This document shows, in pieces, positions 1 through 7,038 of a stretch of 19,783 nt of DNA. Each line of letters begins with the position of its first letter. Position 1 is the first letter of the stretch. Position numbers and translations under genes: made by a program. Below the pieces are notes generated by a model, which worked only from the letters and a program-made list of their open reading frames with translations, had not been told where the DNA came from and did no database searches. This DNA is from an uncultured Agathobacter sp. (GTDB taxonomy: Bacteria > Bacillota > Clostridia > Lachnospirales > Lachnospiraceae), in the NCBI GenBank assembly GCA_934358675.1, contig CAKRKX010000044.1, positions 1 to 19,783 on the forward strand. Reading direction: 5' to 3'.

Positions 1-120
1 TCTTGATTTGGGATAACTAGTGTCAGCGTAGAAGCCCGCCACCGGGTCAGCCCAGCCGGAGCACGCCGCCACAGGAGCTTCGCAATCGCCTATTTACATT
101 TCAGGAAAAGGAGAATCAGG
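1..120. other. GC-rich upstream region of the MutS-like gene
   Basis: No gene is supported here. Bases 31-90 are about 73% G+C, clearly richer than the following genes. The frame of the downstream gene stays open back to a TGA at 4-6 but has no usable start upstream of 121. A Shine-Dalgarno AAGGAG lies at 108-113. The GC-rich block could be the tail of an upstream gene, a repeated intergenic element or an untranslated leader; the window edge prevents a decision. Confidence 0.4.
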
Positions 121-123
121 GTG

Positions 124-1713
124 ATGTTGCGTAAAAAGCAGATTGCATCCTATATCGATGCAAACTTTGGAAAATCGCCGCTTGATGGCGGCATGTATTA
201 CGATGGAACCGGGCGGATGAAACTGATTCGGGAATATCACGAAATGAGAGAGTGTGAATCGGAGGTGGATGCGATCACCTGGGAGGATCTTGAGATGGAT
301 CGCATTTTTCTGTCGGTGAATCATACAAATTGTTTCGCGGGAGAACAGGTTCTGTATGACCGGCTGCATCGAACGGATTCGCTAAGCGATGCGGATGAGG
401 CAAAAAAGTATGAGCGGCAGCTGGAGGCGTGGATGTCGCACCCGAAGGAGCGCTTGCAGGTTGAGGAAAAATTGTATGAGATTGGAAAGTTTGAAAATGA
501 CTATCTGTTCGTTCCGCTGATCGAGGATGCGAAAAATTGGAAGCTGGACAATTTGTGGTTACTGCATCTGATGCAAGTGTTGCTGGCGGTATGCCTGTTT
601 GGAACGATCGTGTTGCAAAGTCAGGTGTGCGGTGTGGGACTTACGGTTGTCATTACAATCAATCTGATGATCTATCTGCGCACCAAGAACCGGTACGAAG
701 TGTTTTTCTCCGGGTTGGGGTGTCTGAAAAAACTGTATGATTTTGCGGAATGGATCACGAGCGGAAAAGCAGAGATGTGCCTGTGGGTCGATAAGCAGCG
801 GGCGATGAAAGCGGTAAACCGGACGAGAAAACTTGTCCGAAAAATCATGCCTTTTGGCATCCGGAAACAAGGTGTAAACAACGGCGAACTGTCGGCGATC
901 CTTGCGGATTATCTGTGGGGAATTACGCTCATGGACTGCGCGGCACTCAACCATGTGGTGCAGCTGATCGCGGAGCAGGAGCAGGCCGTGTGTGCTCTGT
1001 ATAAATTTGCGGGAGAGACGGATGCGCAGATTGCGGTAGCATCTTACCGAAAAAGTCGCACAATATGGTGCAAACCGGAAGCGGAACATGGTAGAATAGA
1101 AGCAAGAGGTCTGGTGCATCCGCTGCTTAAGAATGCGGTTGGAAATGATTTTATTTTGGAGGATCGCGCAATCCTTACCGGGGCAAATGCGTCCGGCAAG
1201 TCCACGTTTATGAAAGCAGTGGCGATCAACGCGATCCTGGCGCAGACGATTCACACCTGTACGGCGGAGAAGTTTGGCATGGAGAATGTGCATGTGATGA
1301 CCTGCATGTCGCTGCGTGACGATGTGGAATCGGGAGAAAGCTACTATTTTCGGGAGGCAAAGTATTTGCGCCGGATTCTGGATCGGATGAAGGAAAACGG
1401 CAGAGTATTTTGTGTGATCGATGAGATCTTTAAGGGAACAAATACCACGGAGCGGATTGCGGCATCGAAAGCGGTGCTCGAATACCTGGCGCGGACAGAC
1501 GGATTTGTTCTGGTTGCCACGCATGACCGGGAGATCGTGGACAGTGCTTTTTACCATAAGTACTATTTTGACAGCAAGGTGATGGAACACGATATCGTGT
1601 TTGACTATAAGATCAGGGAAGGAATCGGCGGGAAATCCAACGCGATCGCATTGTTGGAATTGCTGGGATACCCGCGTGAAATTGTGCAGAAAGCAAGGAA
1701 ATATGCAATATGA
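124..1713 (+). CDS. Membrane-anchored MutS-like ATPase (MutS domain V family)
   Basis: About 529 aa, with a C-terminal MutS-type ABC ATPase domain. Walker A reads GANASGKST at about residues 353-361, Walker B is CVIDE near 430-434 followed by FKGTNTTER, and an ATHD H-loop His lies near 467. Upstream are a MutS lever/clamp-like segment (FLSVNHTNCFAGEQVLYDRL near 60-80) and two hydrophobic helices at about 142-183, so the protein is probably membrane anchored. The N-terminal mismatch-recognition domain of true MutS (Phe-X-Glu loop) is absent and the protein is much shorter than the ~850 aa MutS, so canonical mismatch repair is unlikely. The start is ATG 124, 10 nt after AAGGAG at 108-113; an adjacent GTG at 121 (7 nt spacing) is possible. 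The stop overlaps the MerR start by 4 bp (ATGA), implying translational coupling. The substrate is unknown. Confidence 0.85.
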   Translation: MLRKKQIASYIDANFGKSPLDGGMYYDGTGRMKLIREYHEMRECESEVDAITWEDLEMDRIFLSVNHTNCFAGEQVLYDRLHRTDSLSDADEAKKYERQLEAWMSHPKERLQVEEKLYEIGKFENDYLFVPLIEDAKNWKLDNLWLLHLMQVLLAVCLFGTIVLQSQVCGVGLTVVITINLMIYLRTKNRYEVFFSGLGCLKKLYDFAEWITSGKAEMCLWVDKQRAMKAVNRTRKLVRKIMPFGIRKQGVNNGELSAILADYLWGITLMDCAALNHVVQLIAEQEQAVCALYKFAGETDAQIAVASYRKSRTIWCKPEAEHGRIEARGLVHPLLKNAVGNDFILEDRAILTGANASGKSTFMKAVAINAILAQTIHTCTAEKFGMENVHVMTCMSLRDDVESGESYYFREAKYLRRILDRMKENGRVFCVIDEIFKGTNTTERIAASKAVLEYLARTDGFVLVATHDREIVDSAFYHKYYFDSKVMEHDIVFDYKIREGIGGKSNAIALLELLGYPREIVQKARKYAI

Positions 1714-2369
1714 GAATCGGAGAGGTTGCCCGGAGAACCGGGCTTAGCATCAGTAATATTCGTTTTTATGAGAAAAAGGGTTTGATCGGGCCGGACCGCA
1801 ATGCGCAGAATCGCTACCGTGAATATGGAGAAGAGGATGTGCGGCGGTTGGAGGAGATCATATTATACCGCAAGATGGATTTTACAATTGAAACGATCGC
1901 GGATCTGCTGGAGCATAAGACGGATGTGCAGCAGGCGATGGAAGCGCAGATCGATCAGCTTGAGGAACAAAAACAGAAACTTCAGGGCTCGATAGATCTC
2001 TGTCGCAAGATTGTTTCGGATCAGGCGTATGAGAATCTGGATGTTGCGTATTATATGAATTATGTGAAGACAGAAGAATCGGCAGGAAAGAAGTTCGCGG
2101 ACATTGGAGCATTGCTGGAGGATTTTTCTGAATGTACCAGGCTGGAGCCGCTGTTAAATGATATGGGAAGATACCGGCTGTTTGCAGATTACCGCGTGAA
2201 ATCGGTGGCACGGATCGTGTGGTTTGTTTATTTGCTCGCATTTCCGGTGGTGGAGATCGGATTGACGTGTGCCGGTGTCTGTGAATGGAGTGCTGCGAGG
2301 GTAATTTTCTTTGGATTTTGGCTGGCGATGCTGGTCAGCACATTTGTGGAATATAGGAAAGAGCCATAG
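1710..2369 (+). CDS. MerR-family transcriptional regulator with C-terminal membrane segments
   Basis: 219 aa. The N-terminus is a classical MerR winged helix: MRIGEVARRTGLSISNIRFYEKKGLI followed by NRYREYGEEDVRRLEEI (residues 1-55). A coiled-coil dimerisation helix follows at about 75-105 (AMEAQIDQLEEQKQKLQGSI). The C-terminal third has no recognised ligand domain; instead it has two hydrophobic stretches (about 167-190 and 194-213), which suggests a membrane-tethered regulator. It starts inside the stop codon of the MutS-like gene (ATGA at 1710-1713), so the two proteins are probably made together and may act together. MerR proteins normally bind between overly spaced -35 and -10 elements; the target here is not visible. 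Family assignment is secure and the membrane topology is inferred from hydrophobicity. Confidence 0.88.
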   Translation: MRIGEVARRTGLSISNIRFYEKKGLIGPDRNAQNRYREYGEEDVRRLEEIILYRKMDFTIETIADLLEHKTDVQQAMEAQIDQLEEQKQKLQGSIDLCRKIVSDQAYENLDVAYYMNYVKTEESAGKKFADIGALLEDFSECTRLEPLLNDMGRYRLFADYRVKSVARIVWFVYLLAFPVVEIGLTCAGVCEWSAARVIFFGFWLAMLVSTFVEYRKEP

Positions 2370-2382
2370 TTGGTTTTATATG

Positions 2383-2391
2383 TGATAGAAT
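2383..2391 (+). promoter_or_regulatory. Possible extended -10 promoter for the 2425 gene
   Basis: TGATAGAAT is a TGn-extended -10 in the 55-bp gap after the MerR gene. No convincing -35 lies at 17 bp. It would start transcription near 2398. Read-through from the MerR operon is an alternative because no terminator is seen between them. Confidence 0.3.
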
Positions 2392-2424
2392 AGCGTTATA
2401 CAAAGAACAGTGGAGGATGTTAGA

Positions 2425-3348
2425 ATGACAAAACGATTGATTGACTGTAGTGCGCGCGAGCTTGCGGCATACAACAAGGCACAGAAACTTGAGGCGATTG
2501 CCGGGAGCGAGGGGCGTGTGATGGCGGCGGAGACGATCGGAACCGTGACACCGATGCTCGTAAATATTACGAATGCGGAGTTTGCGGCATCATTGGGCGC
2601 GGATCTGATCATGCTCAATATTTTTGATGTGGATCACCCTGTGATCGGAGGGCTTCCGGAGGTTGATCCGGCGGATGCGATTCGTGAGGTGAAACGACTG
2701 ACCGGAAGAATGGTTGCCATCAATCTGGAGCCGGCGGCAATCTCCGAAGATGCCGAGAAAGACCCAGTGTGGAGTCTGACCGAGGGGCGCCGCGCGACGG
2801 TGGAGAATGCGAAGAAAGCGGCGGACATGGGCGTTGATATGATCATTCTGACCGGAAATCCGGGAATTGGAGTGAGTAACCATGCGATCGTGCATGCACT
2901 TAATGAGTTAAAGGCAGCGGTGGGGGATCGCGTGATCCTGACTGCCGGGAAAATGCATGCAGCCGGAGTGATCTCCGAGGGTGGCGAAAACATTCTGACG
3001 GAAAATGATGTGGACGCGTTTATCGATGCGGGAGCAGACATCCTGCTGCTTCCGGCACCGGGAACCGTTCCGGGGATCACGATGGAATATGCGCATAAGC
3101 TGATCGCGCGTGCACATGCCAAAGGCGCACTTGCCATGACAACGATCGGAACCTCACAGGAAGGCGCGGATGAGGCGACGATCCGCGAGATCGCGCTCAT
3201 GTGCAAGATGGCAGGAGCCGATATCCATCATATCGGTGACAGCGGCTACATGGGTATGGCGATTCCGGATAACATCACTGCATATAGTATTGCGATCCGC
3301 GGAAAACGCCACACTTACCGGAGGATGGCGATGTCGCTGCTCCGTTAG
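2425..3348 (+). CDS. Uncharacterised TIM-barrel-like protein (possibly DUF7916 family)
   Basis: 307 aa. ATG 2425 is preferred over the in-frame GTG 2410 because GGAGG at 2412-2416 sits 8 nt before it. The protein has the repetitive beta-strand/helix rhythm of a (beta/alpha)8 barrel with strand-end motifs: VMAAETIGT, ADLIMLNIFDVDHP, MVAINLEP, DMIILTGNPGIGV, VILTAGKMHAAG, ADILLLPAPGTVPG, ALAMTTIGTSQEGAD and HHIGDSGYMGM. The Gly-rich loops near the C-terminus resemble phosphate-binding loops of barrel enzymes. I recall such proteins being annotated loosely as HAD-like hydrolases, but no HAD DxDxT motif is visible, so that name is not supported. It is cytosolic, with no signal peptide. Reaction and substrate are unknown. 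Confidence 0.75.
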   Translation: MTKRLIDCSARELAAYNKAQKLEAIAGSEGRVMAAETIGTVTPMLVNITNAEFAASLGADLIMLNIFDVDHPVIGGLPEVDPADAIREVKRLTGRMVAINLEPAAISEDAEKDPVWSLTEGRRATVENAKKAADMGVDMIILTGNPGIGVSNHAIVHALNELKAAVGDRVILTAGKMHAAGVISEGGENILTENDVDAFIDAGADILLLPAPGTVPGITMEYAHKLIARAHAKGALAMTTIGTSQEGADEATIREIALMCKMAGADIHHIGDSGYMGMAIPDNITAYSIAIRGKRHTYRRMAMSLLR

Positions 3349-3364
3349 TATATCTGTGCATAAA

Positions 3365-3400
3365 CAAAGGATTCGGGTGCATCAGCATCCGAATCCTTTG
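3365..3400. terminator. Bidirectional hairpin terminator between convergent genes
   Basis: A 16-bp stem with one G-U pair (arm 3365-3380 against 3385-3400) closes a 4-nt ATCA loop. It lies between the 3' ends of the 2425 gene (+) and the hemerythrin gene (-). T-tracts are short on both sides (TTG on +, TTTG on -), so it is a moderate terminator serving both directions. Confidence 0.8.
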
Positions 3401-3412
3401 TTGCGTTCCGGT

Positions 3413-4258
3413 TTATTCGTTTATGTTGTTCTCGCGCATGTATACTCCGATTTTTTTGTCACATGCCAGAATATGGTTGGTCAGCCAGCTGAGCAGAAAA
3501 TCAATCAATTCAAGCAGATAGTCCTGCTGGTTGTCATCCAGACTCTCAAGCTCAGACAGATCAATCTCGACAAGACGTGCCACAAACGCAGAATGTGCGC
3601 GTTTCTGTGCTGCAATCTCCGGATAATGAATGCGTTCCATTAAAGCCTCCTCATCACCAAAATGAAACTCGGTGTATTCGCGAAGCTCCGTGAGAAGCCG
3701 CATAATCTCGTCATATTTGTCATGCAGAAGTTCTTCATGGATGAGATCGTTTGTATCGTGGATAATTTCAAATAGGCGTTTATGCTCATTATCAACCAGA
3801 TCGATTCCGGTCTTGAATGCATCTGTGAAAGCAAACGGATCATTTGTCTTGGCTTCGACAGGTGGCATTTTGCCAATCATCATATCGCTGCACAAAATAT
3901 GGTTTAAAAGCCAATGTCCCAAATAATTCAAAAGCTCATGGAGAGAAGCACGCGCAGCATCTTCGGAAGATGTGTCTAATGCAAAGGAATTTACCTTTGT
4001 CGTGAAAGCAGCGTGCTGGGATTTCTGAAGCGAAAGCTCAGGATCGCTCGTGCGCTCCATGTAGGCTTCTTCATGTGCAAAATGCGTTGCCGCATAATCT
4101 TTGAGTCCTGCAACAAGATTGTTCGCGATCGGCGCGACATCGTTCGTCTCATTTGCCAACGCAATCGCTTCGTTGATCATCTGGAATAAGCGGCGGTGCT
4201 CCGCATCAATTTCATCAATATGGGTCAGACAGTCGTCTGTAAATTCGTATTTCATCAT
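3413..4258 (-). CDS. Tandem bacteriohemerythrin (two hemerythrin domains)
   Basis: 281 aa made of two hemerythrin four-helix domains (about 1-130 and 142-275). Hemerythrins bind O2 (or act in iron/redox sensing) at a di-iron site. Domain 1 shows H21, H59xxxE63, H82 and H120xxxxD125. Domain 2 shows H159, H199xxxE203, H222 and H262xxxxD267. In both domains the first His of the usual helix-C HxxxH pair is Gln (Q78 and Q218), so each site keeps six of the seven usual side-chain ligands. A single-domain protein is usually ~135 aa, so this is a fused duplication. The start at 4258 (ATGATG) follows a strong AAGGAGG on the minus strand with about 7 nt spacing. It is cytosolic, with no signal peptide. 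In an anaerobe it probably protects against or senses O2. Confidence 0.93.
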   Translation of the reverse strand: MMKYEFTDDCLTHIDEIDAEHRRLFQMINEAIALANETNDVAPIANNLVAGLKDYAATHFAHEEAYMERTSDPELSLQKSQHAAFTTKVNSFALDTSSEDAARASLHELLNYLGHWLLNHILCSDMMIGKMPPVEAKTNDPFAFTDAFKTGIDLVDNEHKRLFEIIHDTNDLIHEELLHDKYDEIMRLLTELREYTEFHFGDEEALMERIHYPEIAAQKRAHSAFVARLVEIDLSELESLDDNQQDYLLELIDFLLSWLTNHILACDKKIGVYMRENNINE

Positions 4259-4290
4259 TAGGACTCCTCCTTCATTTGAACATTTTACCT

Positions 4291-4299
4291 ATCATACCA
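4291..4299 (-). promoter_or_regulatory. Extended -10 promoter of the hemerythrin gene
   Basis: On the minus strand TGGTATGAT is a TGn-extended -10 located about 33 nt upstream of the hemerythrin start. The -35 region (around 4314-4319, TTTTCT) is poor, as expected for an extended -10 promoter. Confidence 0.45.
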
Positions 4300-4340
4300 C
4301 AATTTTTTCCGGAAGAAAATGGTAAGAATGGTATTTTAGG

Positions 4341-4397
4341 CTACGTTAAAATACGTTGATGAACGTGGTAGTGCTAACAGTATATCTATGATACAAT
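4341..4397 (+). promoter_or_regulatory. Phased ACGT repeats and -10-like boxes upstream of the propeller gene
   Basis: ACGT occurs at 4343, 4353 and 4363, exactly 10 bp apart, so all three face the same side of the helix. TATGAT (4387-4392) and TACAAT (4392-4397) are plausible -10 boxes just downstream; no TTGACA-like -35 is correctly spaced, fitting an activator-dependent promoter. The rest of the 4259-4488 gap shows nothing else recognisable apart from the Shine-Dalgarno AGGGAGGG at 4475-4482. Confidence 0.35.
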
Positions 4398-4488
4398 ACA
4401 ATTAATAGGAAACATTTGAATGTTGGTATTTAAGTGGCGTAGCAATAAGGAAACGAATGTGAAATGAAAATGACAGGGAGGGCATTGT

Positions 4489-6792
4489 ATGGGCAAACTC
4501 AGTAAGAATCGGATCATCTCGCTGCTTGCAGCCATCTGCATGCTGCTCGTGGCACTTATGCCGCTTCAGACAACGCAGGCGAAGGTGATGATTTCCGGCG
4601 ATATGACAGTGAATGTTGGGCAGAACTGTCCGGTTGTGATCTCCGGAACAAGCAGGAAACCAAAGTGGTCGAGTTCGAACAAGGCGGTCGCGACCATTAA
4701 TTCCAAGGGCTGGCTGAATCCGCTTTCGCCGGGAAAAACAACAATCACGGCGAAGATCGGAAGCAAGAGTTACAAGTGCAAAGTCACGGTAACGTATTTT
4801 AAAGATGTCAGCATTTCCGTAAACAAAAGCAACAGCTACAAGAAAGCTTCGGGCAATGTCCGCAATGCTTTTTCCGGCGGGCAGGCTGCGGATCTTGCGT
4901 TGTCTTGCTTTGGTATGGATAAGTCGGGCGGTGCGACGACCTATAACCATCCGAACGGTATCGCGACGGACGGCAAACGTTTCTTTGTGTGTGATTCGTG
5001 GAACAACCGTGTCCTCGTGTACAACGCTCTGCCGACATCGGCTTCCGCAAAGCCGGCGCTTGTGTTGGGACAGAGCAATTTTACAAGCAGCAGCTGCGGA
5101 TATGCGTTAAATCAGATGAATTGGCCGGTTGGGGTGGCAGTGGCAAATGGAAAGCTTTATGTTACGGACACGCATAATCATCGTGTGCTTGTCTGGAATT
5201 CCATCCCGACGGCGAATGGGCAGAAAGCGGATTACGCGATTACATCGTTCGGAAGCGCTTCGGATGATGCAATCATCTGGCCTTGGGCAATCTGGACGGA
5301 CGGAACTAAGATGATCGTGACGAACACGCGGGACGGCAAGATTATTTTCTGGAACTCCGTACCGACGGAGAAGGACACAAATGCAGACTATGTGATTCAG
5401 ACGGAAGGCACGCCGCGTACGATCGTTACCGATGGAAACTGGCTTTTGGTCGGGGATCACAATATCGGGGGAAGTCATGCGGGATCCAGAGTGTGGACGT
5501 CCTATCCAAAGTCGGCGAATGACCATGAGGATTTTCAGTATTCGCTGGAAGCGGGACAGCCGGGCGGATGCATTGCGGATGGCAAACTGGTGCTGCTTGA
5601 TGCGGGTAAACTGCTGATTTATAACAAGCTGCCAAAATCTTCTGCAGCGATGGCGAAGCCTTCTCTGACTGTGGGGAACGGAGAGTCCCACAGTTCAAGT
5701 AACAAATATTATTACTTTGGCACGGGTGATTACAACCAGTGTGTTTACGCAGGCGGAAAACTTTATGTCAGTCTCTACAATGCAAACAAAGTTGCCGTGT
5801 TCAACGGCTTGCCGAAGAAGAGTACCGCGAAACCGAACTATGCTTTGAGCGGAAAAGTGACCGGAAGCACATTGCTCAGTAATGGTCTGATCATGAATCC
5901 GAATGTGGCAACGAATGGTAAGAATCTCGTTGCGGTCTCCGATTTTGACTGGACACTTTCCGTGTGGAAAAACATTCCGGACAGCAGTGCGGTCAAGGCA
6001 GACATGGTCTACACCTTTGATCCGGCTGCCTCTCCGGTCGATGTGCAATATTATGGTAAAAAGCTTGCAGTTGCGACAAGAAATTCACTCTACATCTGGA
6101 ACAGTACGCCTACGAGCGGGCAGAAGTGGAACAGCGCTGTGGTCGGTACGATCGGAACGGTCAATATGCAGGGAATCGATGCGATCGCGACCGGTGGAAA
6201 GTATTTCTTTATCTCGGATTCGAAGACGAACAAAGTGTATGTCTATGATAAAGTCCCGAACCGTACAACGAAGCCGGTTGCAACGATCATGGGTGCGCAC
6301 GGCTCGCTCGCTTCCAATGGAACGCTCCTTACAGTATCCGGCAATGTTGCCTCCTCATCGGTGGGCGGTGATCTGTGCAAGACGGTTACGATCTATGATC
6401 TGAGCAATCTGAAAAATATAACGAAGCAGCAGGTACATGAATTTACCTATAAGGGAGAGCATAAGACGTTCAATTTCGCTACGGACTGCGTGATCACAAA
6501 GGACGGTAAACTTGTTGTGACGGATCAGGGAGATAATTATGTGCTGATCTGGAACGATTATAAGAAAGCGGCAGGCGGCAGCGAGCCGGATTGTGTTCTG
6601 GGGCGCGGAAGCACCTATTATGATTCTTCAATGCTCACGGGAAATATACCGGGGCGGCCGGTGGATACGATTGGTGTGACCGGAAAAGACTCGCTGGTGA
6701 TGCCGACGTTCCTTGCATACGACGGAAATTATCTGTGGGTCGGTGAATTTAAGTTCAGCAGCCGTCTGCTTCGTTTCAGTGGGAAACTATAA
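4489..6792 (+). CDS. Secreted BIG2 plus beta-propeller (NHL-like repeat) protein
   Basis: 767 aa. A Sec signal peptide (positive MGKLSKNR, hydrophobic core to about 25, predicted cleavage after TQA31) is followed by a bacterial Ig-like BIG2 domain at about 33-103 (PKWSSSNKAVATINSKG, then SPGKTTITAKIG). From about 140 to the end are NHL/YVTN-like repeats of the type GIATDGKRFFVCDSWNNRVL followed by WNxxP. I count about 12 DG/NG-anchored repeats, roughly 50 residues apart, enough for two six-bladed propellers. Later copies diverge but keep the ...LP or ...IP ending. There is no LPxTG or lipobox, so it is secreted free or held by the BIG2 domain. Propellers of this sort usually bind proteins or glycans; no catalytic motif is visible. 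The ATG has AGGGAGGG at 4475-4482. It is monocistronic, with a terminator at 6819-6842. Confidence 0.9.
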   Translation: MGKLSKNRIISLLAAICMLLVALMPLQTTQAKVMISGDMTVNVGQNCPVVISGTSRKPKWSSSNKAVATINSKGWLNPLSPGKTTITAKIGSKSYKCKVTVTYFKDVSISVNKSNSYKKASGNVRNAFSGGQAADLALSCFGMDKSGGATTYNHPNGIATDGKRFFVCDSWNNRVLVYNALPTSASAKPALVLGQSNFTSSSCGYALNQMNWPVGVAVANGKLYVTDTHNHRVLVWNSIPTANGQKADYAITSFGSASDDAIIWPWAIWTDGTKMIVTNTRDGKIIFWNSVPTEKDTNADYVIQTEGTPRTIVTDGNWLLVGDHNIGGSHAGSRVWTSYPKSANDHEDFQYSLEAGQPGGCIADGKLVLLDAGKLLIYNKLPKSSAAMAKPSLTVGNGESHSSSNKYYYFGTGDYNQCVYAGGKLYVSLYNANKVAVFNGLPKKSTAKPNYALSGKVTGSTLLSNGLIMNPNVATNGKNLVAVSDFDWTLSVWKNIPDSSAVKADMVYTFDPAASPVDVQYYGKKLAVATRNSLYIWNSTPTSGQKWNSAVVGTIGTVNMQGIDAIATGGKYFFISDSKTNKVYVYDKVPNRTTKPVATIMGAHGSLASNGTLLTVSGNVASSSVGGDLCKTVTIYDLSNLKNITKQQVHEFTYKGEHKTFNFATDCVITKDGKLVVTDQGDNYVLIWNDYKKAAGGSEPDCVLGRGSTYYDSSMLTGNIPGRPVDTIGVTGKDSLVMPTFLAYDGNYLWVGEFKFSSRLLRFSGKL

Positions 6793-6818
6793 AGTTGTTT
6801 ATAATTTTGATCATAAAA

Positions 6819-6842
6819 GGGTACTTGAAAATCCAAGTACCC
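6819..6842 (+). terminator. Hairpin after the propeller gene
   Basis: A 9-bp perfect stem (GGGTACTTG against CAAGTACCC) with a 6-nt loop lies 26 nt after the stop codon. The U-tract is weak (TCATG follows). The hairpin overlaps the -35 box of the next promoter. Confidence 0.65.
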
Positions 6843-6853
6843 TCATGTATAAT
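6825..6853 (+). promoter_or_regulatory. Strong sigma-A promoter of a short transcript
   Basis: TTGAAA (6825-6830), exactly 17 bp, then TATAAT (6848-6853). Expected start of transcription is about 6860. This is the best consensus promoter in the window, and the only thing between it and the next terminator is the structured segment 6860-6960. Confidence 0.75.
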
Positions 6854-6859
6854 CTACTT

Positions 6860-6960
6860 AGGAAGTGAATCGGATATGACTCCGATTTGCCCTCGGTTAA
6901 GAATATTTAAAAGAATAGCATCCTAAACTTTGCGAGGGTTGGGGATGCTATTTCTTTTTG
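6860..6960 (+). ncRNA. Candidate structured small RNA or attenuator leader
   Basis: About 100 nt between a near-consensus promoter and a U-tailed terminator. Hairpin 1 is AATCGGA (6868-6874) with TCCGATT (6881-6887) around a 6-nt loop. Hairpin 2 is a perfect 10-bp stem, AATAGCATCC (6914-6923) with GGATGCTATT (6943-6952), followed by TTTCTTTTTG; this is the terminator. CCCTCG (6890-6895) is perfectly complementary to CGAGGG (6933-6938) inside the loop of hairpin 2, giving an H-type pseudoknot topology. I do not recognise a named Rfam family. It may be a free sRNA, or a leader controlling read-through into the DNA glycosylase gene at 7039. Confidence 0.6.
6876..6926 (+). CDS. Possible 16-codon leader peptide
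   Basis: A short frame MTPICPRLRIFKRIAS begins with ATG in the loop of hairpin 1, 10 nt after AGGAAG (6860-6865), and stops with TAA at 6924 immediately after the 5' arm of the terminator stem. The geometry is that of a transcription attenuator leader, and the peptide carries an R-L-R (+X+) motif like those in macrolide-stalled leader peptides such as ErmDL. Short frames arise easily by chance and no resistance gene follows, so this is tentative. Confidence 0.22.
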   Translation: MTPICPRLRIFKRIAS

Positions 6961-7038
6961 TTACTATGATTATCTATGTAAGATAGAGCCGCAAAGATTA
7001 CAAGCAACAATGTTAAAACGTTGAAAAGAGATGATTAG

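Noticed and set aside
559..1590. 343-codon open frame on the minus strand inside the MutS-like gene
   Set aside because: It is antisense to a protein with intact ATPase motifs; its translation is rich in His, Arg and Cys without any domain, typical of a shadow frame.
4414..4488. Possible small RNA gene in the gap before the propeller gene
   Set aside because: No terminator or stable hairpin is visible before the gene; the stretch is most simply its 5' leader with the ribosome binding site.
5107..5691. 194-codon minus-strand frame inside the propeller gene
   Set aside because: It is a mirror of the repeated coding sequence, Arg/His rich, with no ribosome binding site or recognisable domain.
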